Positions 27,444-38,417 of a DNA stretch of 64,000 nucleotides are shown here, piece after piece. Under the pieces are notes generated by a model. The model was given only the letters and a program-made list of their open reading frames with translations. It was not told the origin of the DNA and made no database searches. Location of the stretch: the NCBI RefSeq assembly GCF_004000275.1, contig NZ_RCIP01000005.1:124440-188439 (forward strand). The letters are read 5' to 3'. The DNA is from Saccharospirillum alexandrii (GTDB lineage: Bacteria > Pseudomonadota > Gammaproteobacteria > Pseudomonadales > Natronospirillaceae). The position numbers and the translations under genes are program-made. Position 1 is the first letter of the stretch. Each line of letters starts with the position of its first letter.

Positions 27444-27472
27444 GAAAAAGCCCGGCTCCGCCGGGCTTTTTT
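27444..27472 (+). terminator. intrinsic terminator after rpmE
   Basis: GCCCGGC-TCC-GCCGGGC stem with a preceding A run and a following run of six T. The A run also makes it usable in reverse. Confidence 0.93.
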
Positions 27473-27556
27473 GTATCTGGTGGCCGTGAATACGGCATTC
27501 GAAGATTTCTTGCGTAGTCAGCAAGACAGTCGTGCACTATCCTCTGGCTCGATTGC

Positions 27557-27585
27557 TTGAGCGACCCGAAGCGCTTCGTTATGCT
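27557..27585 (+). promoter_or_regulatory. candidate promoter for the malic enzyme gene
   Basis: TTGAGC (27557-27562) and TATGCT (27580-27585) lie 17 nt apart, about 47 nt upstream of the ATG at 27632. Confidence 0.5.
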
Positions 27586-27631
27586 TTGCGGGCTTTCCTA
27601 CCTATCTGCACAATAATAATGGACACCGATC

Positions 27632-28879
27632 ATGTCAGACGAGTTAAAGCGCGACGCGCTTGAATACCACGCCATGCCCCGCCCGGGTAAGCTCAGTATC
27701 GAAATCACCACGCCCGCCGAAACCTCACGACACCTTTCCCTGGCCTACAGCCCGGGTGTTGCAGAGCCGGTGCGCGCCATTGCCGAAGATCCGGAAAATG
27801 CTTTCAAATACACCATGAAAGGCAACCTGGTCGCTGTTATTTCCAACGGTACCGCTATTCTTGGCCTCGGAAACCTGGGATCGCTGGCCAGTAAGCCAGT
27901 GATGGAAGGCAAGGCTTTGCTGTTCAAGCGTTTTGCCAACATCGACTCGATCGACATTGAACTCGATACTGAAAACGTAGATGAAATCGTTATGGCCGTT
28001 TCGTTGATGGCTGAAACCTTTGGCGGCATCAATCTTGAAGACATCAAAGCGCCGGAGTGTTTTGAAGTCGAGCGCCGGCTGATTGAAAAGTGCAAGGTGC
28101 CGATTTTCCACGATGACCAGCACGGCACGGCCATTGTGACGGTCGCAGGCATGCTCAACGCCCTTGAGATTCAGGGTAAATCGCTGGCGACTGCCAAACT
28201 GGTCGTCCTGGGTGCCGGTGCAGCGGCCATTTCCTGTTCGCGCCTGCTGGTGTCGGCTGGCCTGCCGCTGGAAAACCTGTTGATGATCGACCGCAAGGGT
28301 GTCATCCACACCGGACGGGATGATTTGAATCAGTACAAGCGCGAATTCGCCAATCCGGTCACCACTGCGCGCACGCTGGACGATGCCATCGATGGCGCGG
28401 ATATGTTCCTGGGGCTTTCAGGGCCGGACATGCTCAGCGCCGAGCAATTAAAGAAAATGGCACCCAACCCCATCGTGTTTGCCTGTGCCAACCCGGACCC
28501 GGAAATCAAGCCAGAACTGGCCCTGGCCACCCGGGATGACCTGATTATGGCTACCGGCCGGTCCGACTATCCGAACCAGGTCAACAACGTGCTTGGCTTC
28601 CCCTTTGTATTTCGGGGAGCGCTTGATGTGCGCGCAACGGCCATCAACGAAGAAATGAAGCTGGCCGCTGCCTACGCGATCAAGGAGCTTGCTCGTGAAG
28701 AGGTTCTGCCGGAAGTGGTGGCGGCCTATGGCGGCGAGCAATGGTCTTTCGGCCGCAACTACATTATTCCCAAGGCACTCGATTCACGCCTGTTGAACCG
28801 GGTTGCCGGTGCGGTTGCGCGAGCTGCGGTGGAGACTGGCGTCGCCCGATTGCCATTGCCGGATGAATACAAACTCTGA
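27632..28879 (+). CDS. NAD(P)-dependent malic enzyme, short MaeB type
   Basis: 415 residues; oxidatively decarboxylates malate to pyruvate. N-terminal malic domain motifs are LAYSPGVAEPVR, the catalytic Lys region GNLVAVISNGTAILGLG and FHDDQHGTAIV, which carries metal-binding acids. The Rossmann part has VVLGAGAAAISCSRL and the ACANPDPEI loop. The phosphotransacetylase-like C-terminal domain of E. coli MaeB (759 residues) is absent, so this is the short form common in pseudomonads. Whether it prefers NAD or NADP is unclear: the strand after the glycine loop ends in LLMIDRKG, and its Asp may favour NAD. It ends in a two-way terminator. Confidence 0.92.
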   Translation: MSDELKRDALEYHAMPRPGKLSIEITTPAETSRHLSLAYSPGVAEPVRAIAEDPENAFKYTMKGNLVAVISNGTAILGLGNLGSLASKPVMEGKALLFKRFANIDSIDIELDTENVDEIVMAVSLMAETFGGINLEDIKAPECFEVERRLIEKCKVPIFHDDQHGTAIVTVAGMLNALEIQGKSLATAKLVVLGAGAAAISCSRLLVSAGLPLENLLMIDRKGVIHTGRDDLNQYKREFANPVTTARTLDDAIDGADMFLGLSGPDMLSAEQLKKMAPNPIVFACANPDPEIKPELALATRDDLIMATGRSDYPNQVNNVLGFPFVFRGALDVRATAINEEMKLAAAYAIKELAREEVLPEVVAAYGGEQWSFGRNYIIPKALDSRLLNRVAGAVARAAVETGVARLPLPDEYKL

Positions 28880-28904
28880 GCAGTCTCTTTACCGGACTAC
28901 CCAT

Positions 28905-28934
28905 AAAAAAGGCCCTTACAGGGCCTTTTTTTTT
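28905..28934. terminator. bidirectional intrinsic terminator between malic enzyme and mrcA
   Basis: AGGCCC-TTACA-GGGCCT stem flanked by A6 on the left and T9 on the right, so it works for both convergent genes. A second hairpin, GACGAGCCCC (28941-28950) with GGGGCTTGTC (28956-28965), overlaps the mrcA stop codon. Confidence 0.93.
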
Positions 28935-28963
28935 ATGTTTGACGAGCCCCGAACAGGGGCTTG

Positions 28964-31504
28964 TCAGAACAGCATTTCGGGCGAGATGGCATCATTGCCA
29001 GTGCTGCTGTCGCCGTTGCCGTCCGAGGAAAAGTCGATCGTTACATCTTCGCGGCTGACTTCAGTCGGTGCTGTCCCCTCCCTGAATATCTCGAACACGG
29101 CATTTGGCTGATTGGGCCGGGCCAGCAAGCCCGTTGCCGGGTCGATGCGAATACGCTCTATGCCAACCGGCTGCGACAGGGAGTTACTGCTCTGACCTTC
29201 CAGGGCGGCTTGCATGAAGGTAATCCAGGCCGGCAAGGCAGCCTTGCCACCAAACTCGGCTTGCCCCAAACCCCGATTGTCGTCAAAGCCGATCCAGGCA
29301 GCCGTCACGACATCTCCGTTGTAACCACTGAACCAGGCATCGACTGCATTGTTGGTGGTCCCGGTTTTGCCGGCCAGGTCATCGCGACCCATGGACGAAT
29401 AGGCAACGCGCCCGGTACCGCGGCGTACCACGTCTTTCAGCATGGAATCCATCAGATAAGCGGTTTGCTCCGACATGACCTGGGGGGCATAGCGTGGCTG
29501 GGCCGGCCCGGCGGTGGTCTCGGCGGTCGGATCGTCTTCGAGGTTCAGTGCTATCGGGGCGACATCGACCGCTTTTGTCTCGGCCTGGGCAGCGGTGGAT
29601 TCGTCACCGGTCTCCAGTTCAAAGGGGCGAGGGGTTTCCGGGCAGTTTTTACACACAACAGCCGGGTTGGCATCAAAAATGATATTGCCATTAGCATCGG
29701 CGATGCTGTCGATGAAGTAAGGCTCAATCAGATAGCCCCCGTTGGCAAAGACCGCATAGGCCCGGGCGATGTCCATGGGGGACGCCGCCGTGCTCCCCAG
29801 GACAAGCGTCATGTCCCGTGCCAGGTTGTTCTGATCGAAACCGAACCGTTCCGCATAACGACGGGCATAGTCGACCCCGATGTCCTCGAGGATGCGGATT
29901 CCGGATAAATTGCGCGACTGATAGAGGGCCTGACGCAGTGGGATTGGACCCAGATACCGGTCACCGGAATTACGCGGTCGCCAAACGTCTTCGAGCAGCG
30001 AGTCGGATCGTACGATGGGGGCATCGTTCACAATCGTCGCTGGCGTAAAGCCTTTATCCAGTGCTGCGGCATACACAAAAGGCTTGAAGACAGATCCGGG
30101 TTGTCGGCTGGACTGAACGGCCCGGTTGTATTTTGACAACAGGAAGTCGAAGCCGCCGACCAGCGCGTTAACGCTGCCGTCGCTCGGGTTCAGTGACACC
30201 AGAGCGCCTTGAGCCCAGGGTACCTGAGTCAGTTGCCATTGGTCGTCGATTTGAACCACGCGCACCAGGTCACCGGGTTCAGCGATGTCCGCAGCCGTTT
30301 CGGGCGCCGGGCCCATGCTGTCTTCGGTGATGTAGGGGCGTGCCCACTGCAGTTCCGTCAGAGGGATATCAACCGGTTCACTGCCGCGTGGCATGACGCG
30401 CAACGCTTCATCGGTAGCCGCGATGACCACCGCTGGTGTCAGGCCGCCGTAGCGTGGTGTACGATCGATCAGTTCGCGCCAGCGTGTCAGGGCTTCTTCT
30501 TCAGACAAGCCTTCCACATCATAGTGGTCTTCGGGGCCGTGATAGCCGTGACGGCGGCTGTAGTCGGTCAGCGCCTGGCGAATCCCCCGATTGGCCGCCG
30601 CTTGCAAGCGGGTGTTCAGTGTGGTGTGTACGGTGTAGCCATCGGTATAGGCAGCCTCGCCATACTGTTGAACCATGTGGTCGCGTACCATCTCTGCCAG
30701 GTAGGAGGCTTCGATCTGCGGCCGGCTACCACTGAAGCCTGCTGTGAGCGGTGACTGAACGGCCGCTTCATAGGTTGCCTGTGGAATGAAGCCCAGTTCC
30801 GCCATCCGGCCCAGGACCATGTCACGCCGGCGCTTGGCCCGGTCGGGGTTGATCAGGGGGTTGGCGGCCGACGGGGCCTGGTGCAGGCCAGCAATCATCG
30901 CCAGTTCCGGTAGGGTCAGGTCGTTAACATCACGGTCGTAATACACATCGGCAGCGGCCTGAATGCCGTAGGCGCGATAGCCTAGAAAGTGCTTGTTCGC
31001 ATAGAGCTCGAAGATCTCCTGCTTGCTGAGTTCCCGCTCCATCTGGAACGCGAGCAGAATTTCTGTGAATTTCCGGGTGATGGTCTTGTCGCGTGTCAGG
31101 AAGAAGTTACGGGCCACCTGTTGCGTCAGGGTCGAGCCCCCGGGGCCATCGGTTTCACCAGTCATCAGTACCGTCAGTACCGCCCGGGTAAACCCTGACG
31201 GATCCACGCCCAGGTGATCCTCAAAGTGTTGATCTTCAATGGCGATCAGGGCCTTGACGAACAAGGGTGGAATCTCGTCGAACTGAATCGGGTTGCGACG
31301 CTGTTCACCGAACTCGGCAATAAGCTCGTTATCGGCGCTTACGACGCGCATGGGAGTTTGCAGCTGAATGTCTCTTAAAGTCTGTACGTCGGGTAAAGAC
31401 GGGCTAAGATACAGATAGACACTGGCTGAAATGAGAACCAGGGCACAAATCAAAGAGAAGATTGCCCACAGAATAGCGCTTGCTGATTTGACCAAATACT
31501 TCAT
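28964..31504 (-). CDS. mrcA: Penicillin-binding protein 1A (bifunctional transglycosylase/transpeptidase)
   Basis: 846 residues from the ATG at 31504 (KYLVKSASAILWAIFSL), preceded by GGGA. The upstream in-frame ATG at 31558 would put 18 polar residues before the membrane anchor and fits relatives less well. Membrane anchor about 7-28; GT51 transglycosylase with EDQHFEDHLG and GGSTLTQQVARN; an OB-like insert; transpeptidase with the Ser-x-x-Lys in PGSVFKP, SRN and KTGTTNN. It polymerises and cross-links peptidoglycan from the inner membrane outward. The tail is rich in Asp/Ser/Gly. Divergent from pilMNOPQ, as in Pseudomonas. Confidence 0.96.
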   Translation of the reverse strand: MKYLVKSASAILWAIFSLICALVLISASVYLYLSPSLPDVQTLRDIQLQTPMRVVSADNELIAEFGEQRRNPIQFDEIPPLFVKALIAIEDQHFEDHLGVDPSGFTRAVLTVLMTGETDGPGGSTLTQQVARNFFLTRDKTITRKFTEILLAFQMERELSKQEIFELYANKHFLGYRAYGIQAAADVYYDRDVNDLTLPELAMIAGLHQAPSAANPLINPDRAKRRRDMVLGRMAELGFIPQATYEAAVQSPLTAGFSGSRPQIEASYLAEMVRDHMVQQYGEAAYTDGYTVHTTLNTRLQAAANRGIRQALTDYSRRHGYHGPEDHYDVEGLSEEEALTRWRELIDRTPRYGGLTPAVVIAATDEALRVMPRGSEPVDIPLTELQWARPYITEDSMGPAPETAADIAEPGDLVRVVQIDDQWQLTQVPWAQGALVSLNPSDGSVNALVGGFDFLLSKYNRAVQSSRQPGSVFKPFVYAAALDKGFTPATIVNDAPIVRSDSLLEDVWRPRNSGDRYLGPIPLRQALYQSRNLSGIRILEDIGVDYARRYAERFGFDQNNLARDMTLVLGSTAASPMDIARAYAVFANGGYLIEPYFIDSIADANGNIIFDANPAVVCKNCPETPRPFELETGDESTAAQAETKAVDVAPIALNLEDDPTAETTAGPAQPRYAPQVMSEQTAYLMDSMLKDVVRRGTGRVAYSSMGRDDLAGKTGTTNNAVDAWFSGYNGDVVTAAWIGFDDNRGLGQAEFGGKAALPAWITFMQAALEGQSSNSLSQPVGIERIRIDPATGLLARPNQPNAVFEIFREGTAPTEVSREDVTIDFSSDGNGDSSTGNDAISPEMLF

Positions 31505-31621
31505 GTTTTCCCAATTAAATGAAGGGGTTAGCTGAAAACCGCCGTAAAAGGCCGTCATTATAGGCAGAAATGATGCTTTTTATACATTGCGGATTGGTCT
31601 ATTGTGTTATGTAATACTTAA

Positions 31622-33295
<1,674 letters not shown>

Positions 33296-33299
<4 letters not shown>

Positions 33300-33940
33300 C
33301 TTTCCAGGAATTTGCTGACGGCTTTCGCCGTTTTGACTATAACAATCCCGATTTTGAGAACATGGGGTCCTGGCCATTCGGCATTAAGCTGATAATGCTG
33401 CTGATACTGTCGGGTGCGATCGTTTTTGGTTTTTACTGGTTTGCAATCAAGGATTCATACGCCGAACTGGAGAGGGCGACTGCCCGGGAGCCAAACCTGA
33501 AGCAAGAATATCAGTCAAAGGCGTTTCGGGTAGCTAATCTGGACTCTTTTAAAGCCCAGTTGGCTGAAATGGAAGAGTCTTTTGGCGCCTTGTTGAATCA
33601 GTTGCCGGACGAAACGGAAATGCCGGGTTTATTGGACGATATCAGCACGACCGGTACACAGAGTGGTTTGGAAATCGACCGAATTACTCCCAACAACGAC
33701 GTTGTCAAAGAGTTCTACATAGAAACACCCATCGCCATTCAGGTTCGTGGTACTTATCACGAGATGGGTACGTTCGTGAGTGCAATGTCGGCTATCCCGC
33801 GAATCGTTACGTTACACGATTTCAATATGACCGCTGCGAACCGCCAGCGCGGTGCTGAATCCGAAGCTGAAATGGAATCGCCTTTGAGCATGACCATTAA
33901 TGCACGAACCTACCGCTACAACCCAGGAGGTGCGCAGTGA
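33296..33940 (+). CDS. pilO: Type IV pilus inner-membrane assembly protein PilO
   Basis: 214 residues: a cytoplasmic amphipathic N-terminus, a membrane helix (about 30-50, KLIMLLILSGAIVFGFYWFAI), a coiled coil (about 55-105, including PDETEMPGLLDDIS) and a ferredoxin-like periplasmic fold. It heterodimerises with PilN and helps align the secretin. It overlaps pilP by 4 nt. Confidence 0.95.
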
Positions 33941-34479
33941 GAAACAGTGCATTTCTGACAGTTATTGTGGGTTTGGTTTTGGTTGGTTGTGTTCAGGAAG
34001 ATCCTCTGGTCGACTTGAGAGACTATGTGGCGGAAATTGACTCCCGGCCGAGTGGCAGCATTCCGCCACCCCCCGAATTTGCGACGTTTGAATTTGTATC
34101 CTACACGGCCAGTGGTGAGCGTTCCCCTTTCGAGGCTCCGCGACCGGTTGAACTTGAAACCGAAGAAGCAGAAGCGCCGCGCAGTAACGTGCGCCCGGAT
34201 CCGGATAGGGTTCCTGAATTTCTGGAGTCTTATCGGGTCGAGAATTTAACTATGGTGGGTACTTTGGCTGGTCTTCAAGAGGGCGATCTTTGGGGGCTGA
34301 TACGAGATGGTGACGGTGAAATTCACCGGGTTCAGGTTGGAAACTACATGGGCCGTAACCATGGCGAAATTATTAGCATCAGCGAAACGCAGATAGATTT
34401 AATCGAAATCGTACCGTCGGGTCAGGACAACTGGGTTGAGCGACCCAGGGCTATAGTTCTCTCGGGTCTCGACAATTAA
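33937..34479 (+). CDS. pilP: Type IV pilus lipoprotein PilP
   Basis: 180 residues. The signal peptide ends in the lipobox LVGC, so Cys18 is the lipid anchor. A flexible stretch rich in Pro/Glu (about 35-85) leads to the HR-type beta domain (about 95-170, LTMVGTLAGLQEGDLWGLI), which binds PilN/PilO and the secretin PilQ. The next gene starts 18 nt later. Confidence 0.94.
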   Translation: MRNSAFLTVIVGLVLVGCVQEDPLVDLRDYVAEIDSRPSGSIPPPPEFATFEFVSYTASGERSPFEAPRPVELETEEAEAPRSNVRPDPDRVPEFLESYRVENLTMVGTLAGLQEGDLWGLIRDGDGEIHRVQVGNYMGRNHGEIISISETQIDLIEIVPSGQDNWVERPRAIVLSGLDN

Positions 34480-34497
34480 GGCTGGGAGAGCGATAAG

Positions 34498-36711
34498 GTG
34501 AAACCAATGAATTTGAAAAATATTATTATGAAGTACACATTACCGCTGGTTCTGATGACCTGGTGCAGCAGCGCTCTGGCTGTATCACTTACAGATTTTC
34601 AGGCCCTGGCATTGTCCGGGGACCGAACTCAACTGGAGTTGACGTTCGATGGTCCGGCACCCACACCGGTCGGTTACAGCATTGAAAATCCTGCAAGAAT
34701 TTCTTTGGATTTCCGGGACACAGACAGCTTACTGGACAGTCGTTATGTTCAGATAGGTACCGGTAATACTCGAAATGCTGCCATCGTTTCTTCGGGTGGA
34801 CGTACCCGTATTGTGCTGAGCCTGTCGTCCCTGGTGCCTTACGCTACTGCGGTATCAGGCAATACGGTACAGATTGTTGTGGGTGAAGGTGCTGAAAGTG
34901 TGCTTGGGTCTGCCTCAAGTCAGTCGAGCAACAGTTCTGCGCGGCCACTAGCAAGTGCTCAGCCTGCGTCAACTACGAACAGCGCTTCTGTTACCCAAAC
35001 CAGCCGCACCACTAACAACGAGCAGTCCGAACTGGTCAACGTTGATTTTCGCCGGTCGGAAGAGGGTACCGGACAGGTTATTCTTGAATTTTCAAACAGC
35101 AATGCGCGCACCGATATCATTGAACGCGGCGGGTCGATTGTTGTAGAACTCGAAGATTTCGAAGTTCCCCGTGAATTGCGTCGTCGCCTTGATGTGGTCG
35201 ATTTTGCAACATCGGTTCACTATATCAATGTCTACCGTGACGATGAAAATGGCATCGTAGAGCTGGAGTTGGATGGTGCCTTTGATTATCTTGCCTACCA
35301 AACCGATAACCGTATGACGATTGATGTCCAAACGGTAACCCCGGCTGAGGCGCAGGCACGACAGGAAGCACAGTTCCCGTATAGTGGTGATCGTTTGTCG
35401 CTGAGCTTTCAGGATATTGAAGTTCGAAATGTCCTGCAGCTGATTGCTGATTACGTTGGTCTGAATCTGGTCGCTTCTGATTCCATCTCCGGGAACATTA
35501 CCCTGCGATTGCAAAATGTTCCCTGGGACCAGGCGCTTGACTTGGTATTGAAAACCAAAGGCCTCGACAAGCGTCAGACAGGCAATGTCCTACTGGTCGG
35601 CCCTGCTCAGGAAATCGCCGAGCGCGAACGACTTGAGCTTGAGTCACAGCAACAGGCTGAGCAACTGGCGCCGCTGGTAACCGAGTTCGTTCAAATCAAT
35701 TACGCCCGGGCAGCTGACATTCTTGAAGTGTTGCGAACCGGTGCCGGTGGCGCAGGCGCTGATTCGGTAGACACCACCGAGGAAGGCGATACTGCTACTT
35801 CTCAAGGTGGGTCCGGGTCTTCTTCCGGGTTTTTATCCAGCCGGGGTTCTGCATCGGCCGATACACGTACGAACACGCTGATCATTCGTGATACTGCCAG
35901 TAATCTTGACCGCATGCGCGAAGCCATCGAAATTTTTGATCGTCCAGTTCGTCAGGTGTTGATCGAGGCACGTGTGGTAGCTGCCCGAACCTCGGTTGGT
36001 AAGGAATTGGGTATTCGCTGGGGTGGTAACGTGAATTCGGGTGGTAACTTCCCTCCCGTGGTTGCTTCCGGATCACTCGATTCAACCAGCAGCATCAGTG
36101 AAGATCTGTTTAACTCTGATGGCACGTCCTATACCCAATCGTATCCGGACGCGTTGGCGGTTAACCTGCCAGCCGGCGGTAATGCCAGCTCATTCGCCAT
36201 CGGTGTGGCCGCCTTTGACTATGCACTCGATCTGGAGTTATCGGCGCTGGAAACCCGGGGTTCGGCAGAGGTTGTGTCGCAGCCGAAAATTGTGACCTCA
36301 GACGGACAAGAAGCCTACATTATTTCCGGTCAATCCATTCCGTTCCAGGGCGCTGAGGGTGAAACCATATTCCGGGACGCCGGTCTGTCATTACGAGTAA
36401 CGCCACAAATCACACCGGACAACCGCGTCGTACTGGATCTGGTTGTTACTCAGGATTCTCTGGCAGCGGGCGGTAATGCCATCGATACTAACTCGGTGAC
36501 GACACAGGTACTGGTCAATAACGGAGATACGCTTGTGCTGGGCGGTGTATACCGGACGGAAAGTGTTACCACGATTGACAAGACGCCATTGCTGGGTGAC
36601 TTGCCAGTATTGGGTACGCTGTTTAAGCGAACCAGTACGTCCGAAGAAAAAACCGAATTGTTGATCTTTATTACGCCGAAGCTGGTGCAAGAAGGATTGG
36701 CCGCTAACTGA
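34498..36711 (+). CDS. pilQ: Type IV pilus outer-membrane secretin PilQ
   Basis: 737 residues from the GTG at 34498, chosen because GGGAGAG stands 7 nt before it; ATGs at 34507 and 34528 are alternatives. The signal peptide ends near SALA. Two AMIN peptidoglycan-binding domains (about 30-125 and 175-270), separated by a Ser/Thr-rich linker, are followed by an STN domain (about 300-370, FQDIEVRNVLQLIADYVG). A secretin N1 domain with a Gly/Ser-rich insert (about 410-455) precedes the secretin beta-barrel domain (about 500-735, ending ELLIFITPKLV). It forms the multimeric gate through which the pilus leaves the cell. Confidence 0.96.
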   Translation: MKPMNLKNIIMKYTLPLVLMTWCSSALAVSLTDFQALALSGDRTQLELTFDGPAPTPVGYSIENPARISLDFRDTDSLLDSRYVQIGTGNTRNAAIVSSGGRTRIVLSLSSLVPYATAVSGNTVQIVVGEGAESVLGSASSQSSNSSARPLASAQPASTTNSASVTQTSRTTNNEQSELVNVDFRRSEEGTGQVILEFSNSNARTDIIERGGSIVVELEDFEVPRELRRRLDVVDFATSVHYINVYRDDENGIVELELDGAFDYLAYQTDNRMTIDVQTVTPAEAQARQEAQFPYSGDRLSLSFQDIEVRNVLQLIADYVGLNLVASDSISGNITLRLQNVPWDQALDLVLKTKGLDKRQTGNVLLVGPAQEIAERERLELESQQQAEQLAPLVTEFVQINYARAADILEVLRTGAGGAGADSVDTTEEGDTATSQGGSGSSSGFLSSRGSASADTRTNTLIIRDTASNLDRMREAIEIFDRPVRQVLIEARVVAARTSVGKELGIRWGGNVNSGGNFPPVVASGSLDSTSSISEDLFNSDGTSYTQSYPDALAVNLPAGGNASSFAIGVAAFDYALDLELSALETRGSAEVVSQPKIVTSDGQEAYIISGQSIPFQGAEGETIFRDAGLSLRVTPQITPDNRVVLDLVVTQDSLAAGGNAIDTNSVTTQVLVNNGDTLVLGGVYRTESVTTIDKTPLLGDLPVLGTLFKRTSTSEEKTELLIFITPKLVQEGLAAN

Positions 36712-36720
36712 TGTGAATTG

Positions 36721-37260
36721 ATGTCATCTGGAAGAGTCATTCTTATCGGGCCGATGGGCGCTGGAAAGAGCACCATCGGCCGTTTGCTGTCTGAGCAACT
36801 GGGCCTGGCCTTTGTTGATTCCGACAAAGAAATTGAAGAGCGCTCCGGAGCCAATATCCCCTGGATATTTGACTTGGAGGGAGAGGCTGGCTTTCGCGAT
36901 CGGGAAAGCCAGGTTCTGGCCGACTTGGTTGCAGAGCCGCCACAGGTTCTGGCGACGGGTGGCGGTGCAATCCTCAGAGAAGAGAACCGGTCATTGTTGC
37001 GTTCAGCCGGTGTTGTGGTCTACTTAAAAACGTCGGTCGCCCAGCAACTGGTGCGCACTGCAAAAGACCGGAATCGCCCTTTATTGCAGAACGCCAACCC
37101 CCGTCAGGTCCTCAAACACATGGCGCAGCTGCGCAACCCTCTCTACGAAGCAACAGCGCACATCATGGTCGACACCAATGGGCACAGTACACGCTCAGTC
37201 GTGCGCGATATCCTTCGACAACTGAAAGCACTGGATACAGCCTATGAAACTAACCGTTGA
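36721..37260 (+). CDS. aroK: Shikimate kinase
   Basis: 179 residues from the ATG at 36721. It phosphorylates shikimate at the 3-position in aromatic amino-acid synthesis. Walker [10 protein letters not shown] lies near residues 9-17; the substrate loop [11 protein letters not shown], the catalytic GGGAI and the lid RPLL are all present. It starts 9 nt after pilQ and overlaps aroB by 17 nt, the same pilQ-aroK-aroB arrangement as in many gammaproteobacteria. Confidence 0.96.
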   Translation: MSSGRVILIGPMGAGKSTIGRLLSEQLGLAFVDSDKEIEERSGANIPWIFDLEGEAGFRDRESQVLADLVAEPPQVLATGGGAILREENRSLLRSAGVVVYLKTSVAQQLVRTAKDRNRPLLQNANPRQVLKHMAQLRNPLYEATAHIMVDTNGHSTRSVVRDILRQLKALDTAYETNR

Positions 37261-38335
37261 GCTGGGTGATCGCAGTTACCCGATTCTGATTCAACCTGGT
37301 TGCCTGCAAGACGCCTCGGTTTGGAGCGAGTGCGTTGCGCATACTGAGGTGGTCATTGTTACCAACGACGTTGTCGCGCCGCTATACCTTGAAGCCGTGA
37401 AGGCGGGCCTCGACAAGCCAGGGCGACGGCTGCTTTCCCTGATATTGCCAGATGGTGAAGCTCACAAAAACCAGGCGACCTTAACCCGGATCTATGATTT
37501 CCTGCTGCAGAACAACCTCAGTCGAAAAGTGGTGTTGGTGGCGCTCGGAGGGGGGGTTATTGGTGATATGACGGGGTATGCTGCCGCGACTTATCAGCGC
37601 GGTGTTGATTTTGTCCAGGTGCCTACCACGCTGTTGTCACAGGTCGACTCTTCGGTGGGTGGCAAAACTGGCATTAATCATCCGCTCGGAAAAAACATGA
37701 TCGGTGCCTTCAAGCAGCCTGTTGCCGTTCTCATTGATCCGACGGTACTGATAACTTTGCCCGGGCGGGAGTTGTCGGCTGGCCTGGCTGAAGTGATCAA
37801 GTATGGGTTGATTGGCGACGCCGACTTCTTTGGCTGGCTCGAACGGTCCATGCCAGACCTGATGGCGAATGATGCTGCAGCCATCAGTGAAGCGATCTAT
37901 CGGTCTTGCGCAGCAAAAGCTCGCATTGTAGCCGCGGATGAGACCGAGCAGGGGCTACGCGCAACGCTGAACCTTGGTCATACTTTTGGTCATGCTATCG
38001 AAGCGGAAATGGGGTATGGGACCTGGTTACATGGTGAAGCCGTGGGCACAGGTATGGTGATGGCTTGCTCGATGAGCAGACGGTTGGGCTGGATCCGTGA
38101 CGATGTCTACACGCGTGCGCTAGTGCTCATTGGCCAAGCTGGCTTGCCGGTTGAGGTGCCTGCAAAAATGACCCCGGATTCATTCATGACACATATGGGT
38201 CGTGACAAGAAGGTCGAGTCGGGTCAGCTTCGTCTGGTGCTGCTGACTGGCCTGGGCCAGGCTGTAGTAACCGCGGATTTTGCACCAAAAGCTCTCACTG
38301 AAACGTTAAGGGAGGCCTGTGGCGGTGTAGCCTGA
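37244..38335 (+). CDS. aroB: 3-dehydroquinate synthase
   Basis: 363 residues. It converts DAHP to 3-dehydroquinate using NAD and a divalent metal. The NAD-binding [19 protein letters not shown] and the substrate loop [16 protein letters not shown] are clear, as is the metal-ligand segment [11 protein letters not shown] with a later WLHGEAV. It is translationally overlapped with aroK. The downstream spacer of 82 nt has no clear terminator, so the SPOR gene may be co-transcribed. Confidence 0.96.
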   Translation: MKLTVELGDRSYPILIQPGCLQDASVWSECVAHTEVVIVTNDVVAPLYLEAVKAGLDKPGRRLLSLILPDGEAHKNQATLTRIYDFLLQNNLSRKVVLVALGGGVIGDMTGYAAATYQRGVDFVQVPTTLLSQVDSSVGGKTGINHPLGKNMIGAFKQPVAVLIDPTVLITLPGRELSAGLAEVIKYGLIGDADFFGWLERSMPDLMANDAAAISEAIYRSCAAKARIVAADETEQGLRATLNLGHTFGHAIEAEMGYGTWLHGEAVGTGMVMACSMSRRLGWIRDDVYTRALVLIGQAGLPVEVPAKMTPDSFMTHMGRDKKVESGQLRLVLLTGLGQAVVTADFAPKALTETLREACGGVA

Positions 38336-38417
38336 ACGATTGCGGTCAGACTTGCCGAAAGGCGTTATCGCTGAGGCTTTACAAAGTCGCTGGACAGTGC
38401 TGAAGTGAGTCGGTTTA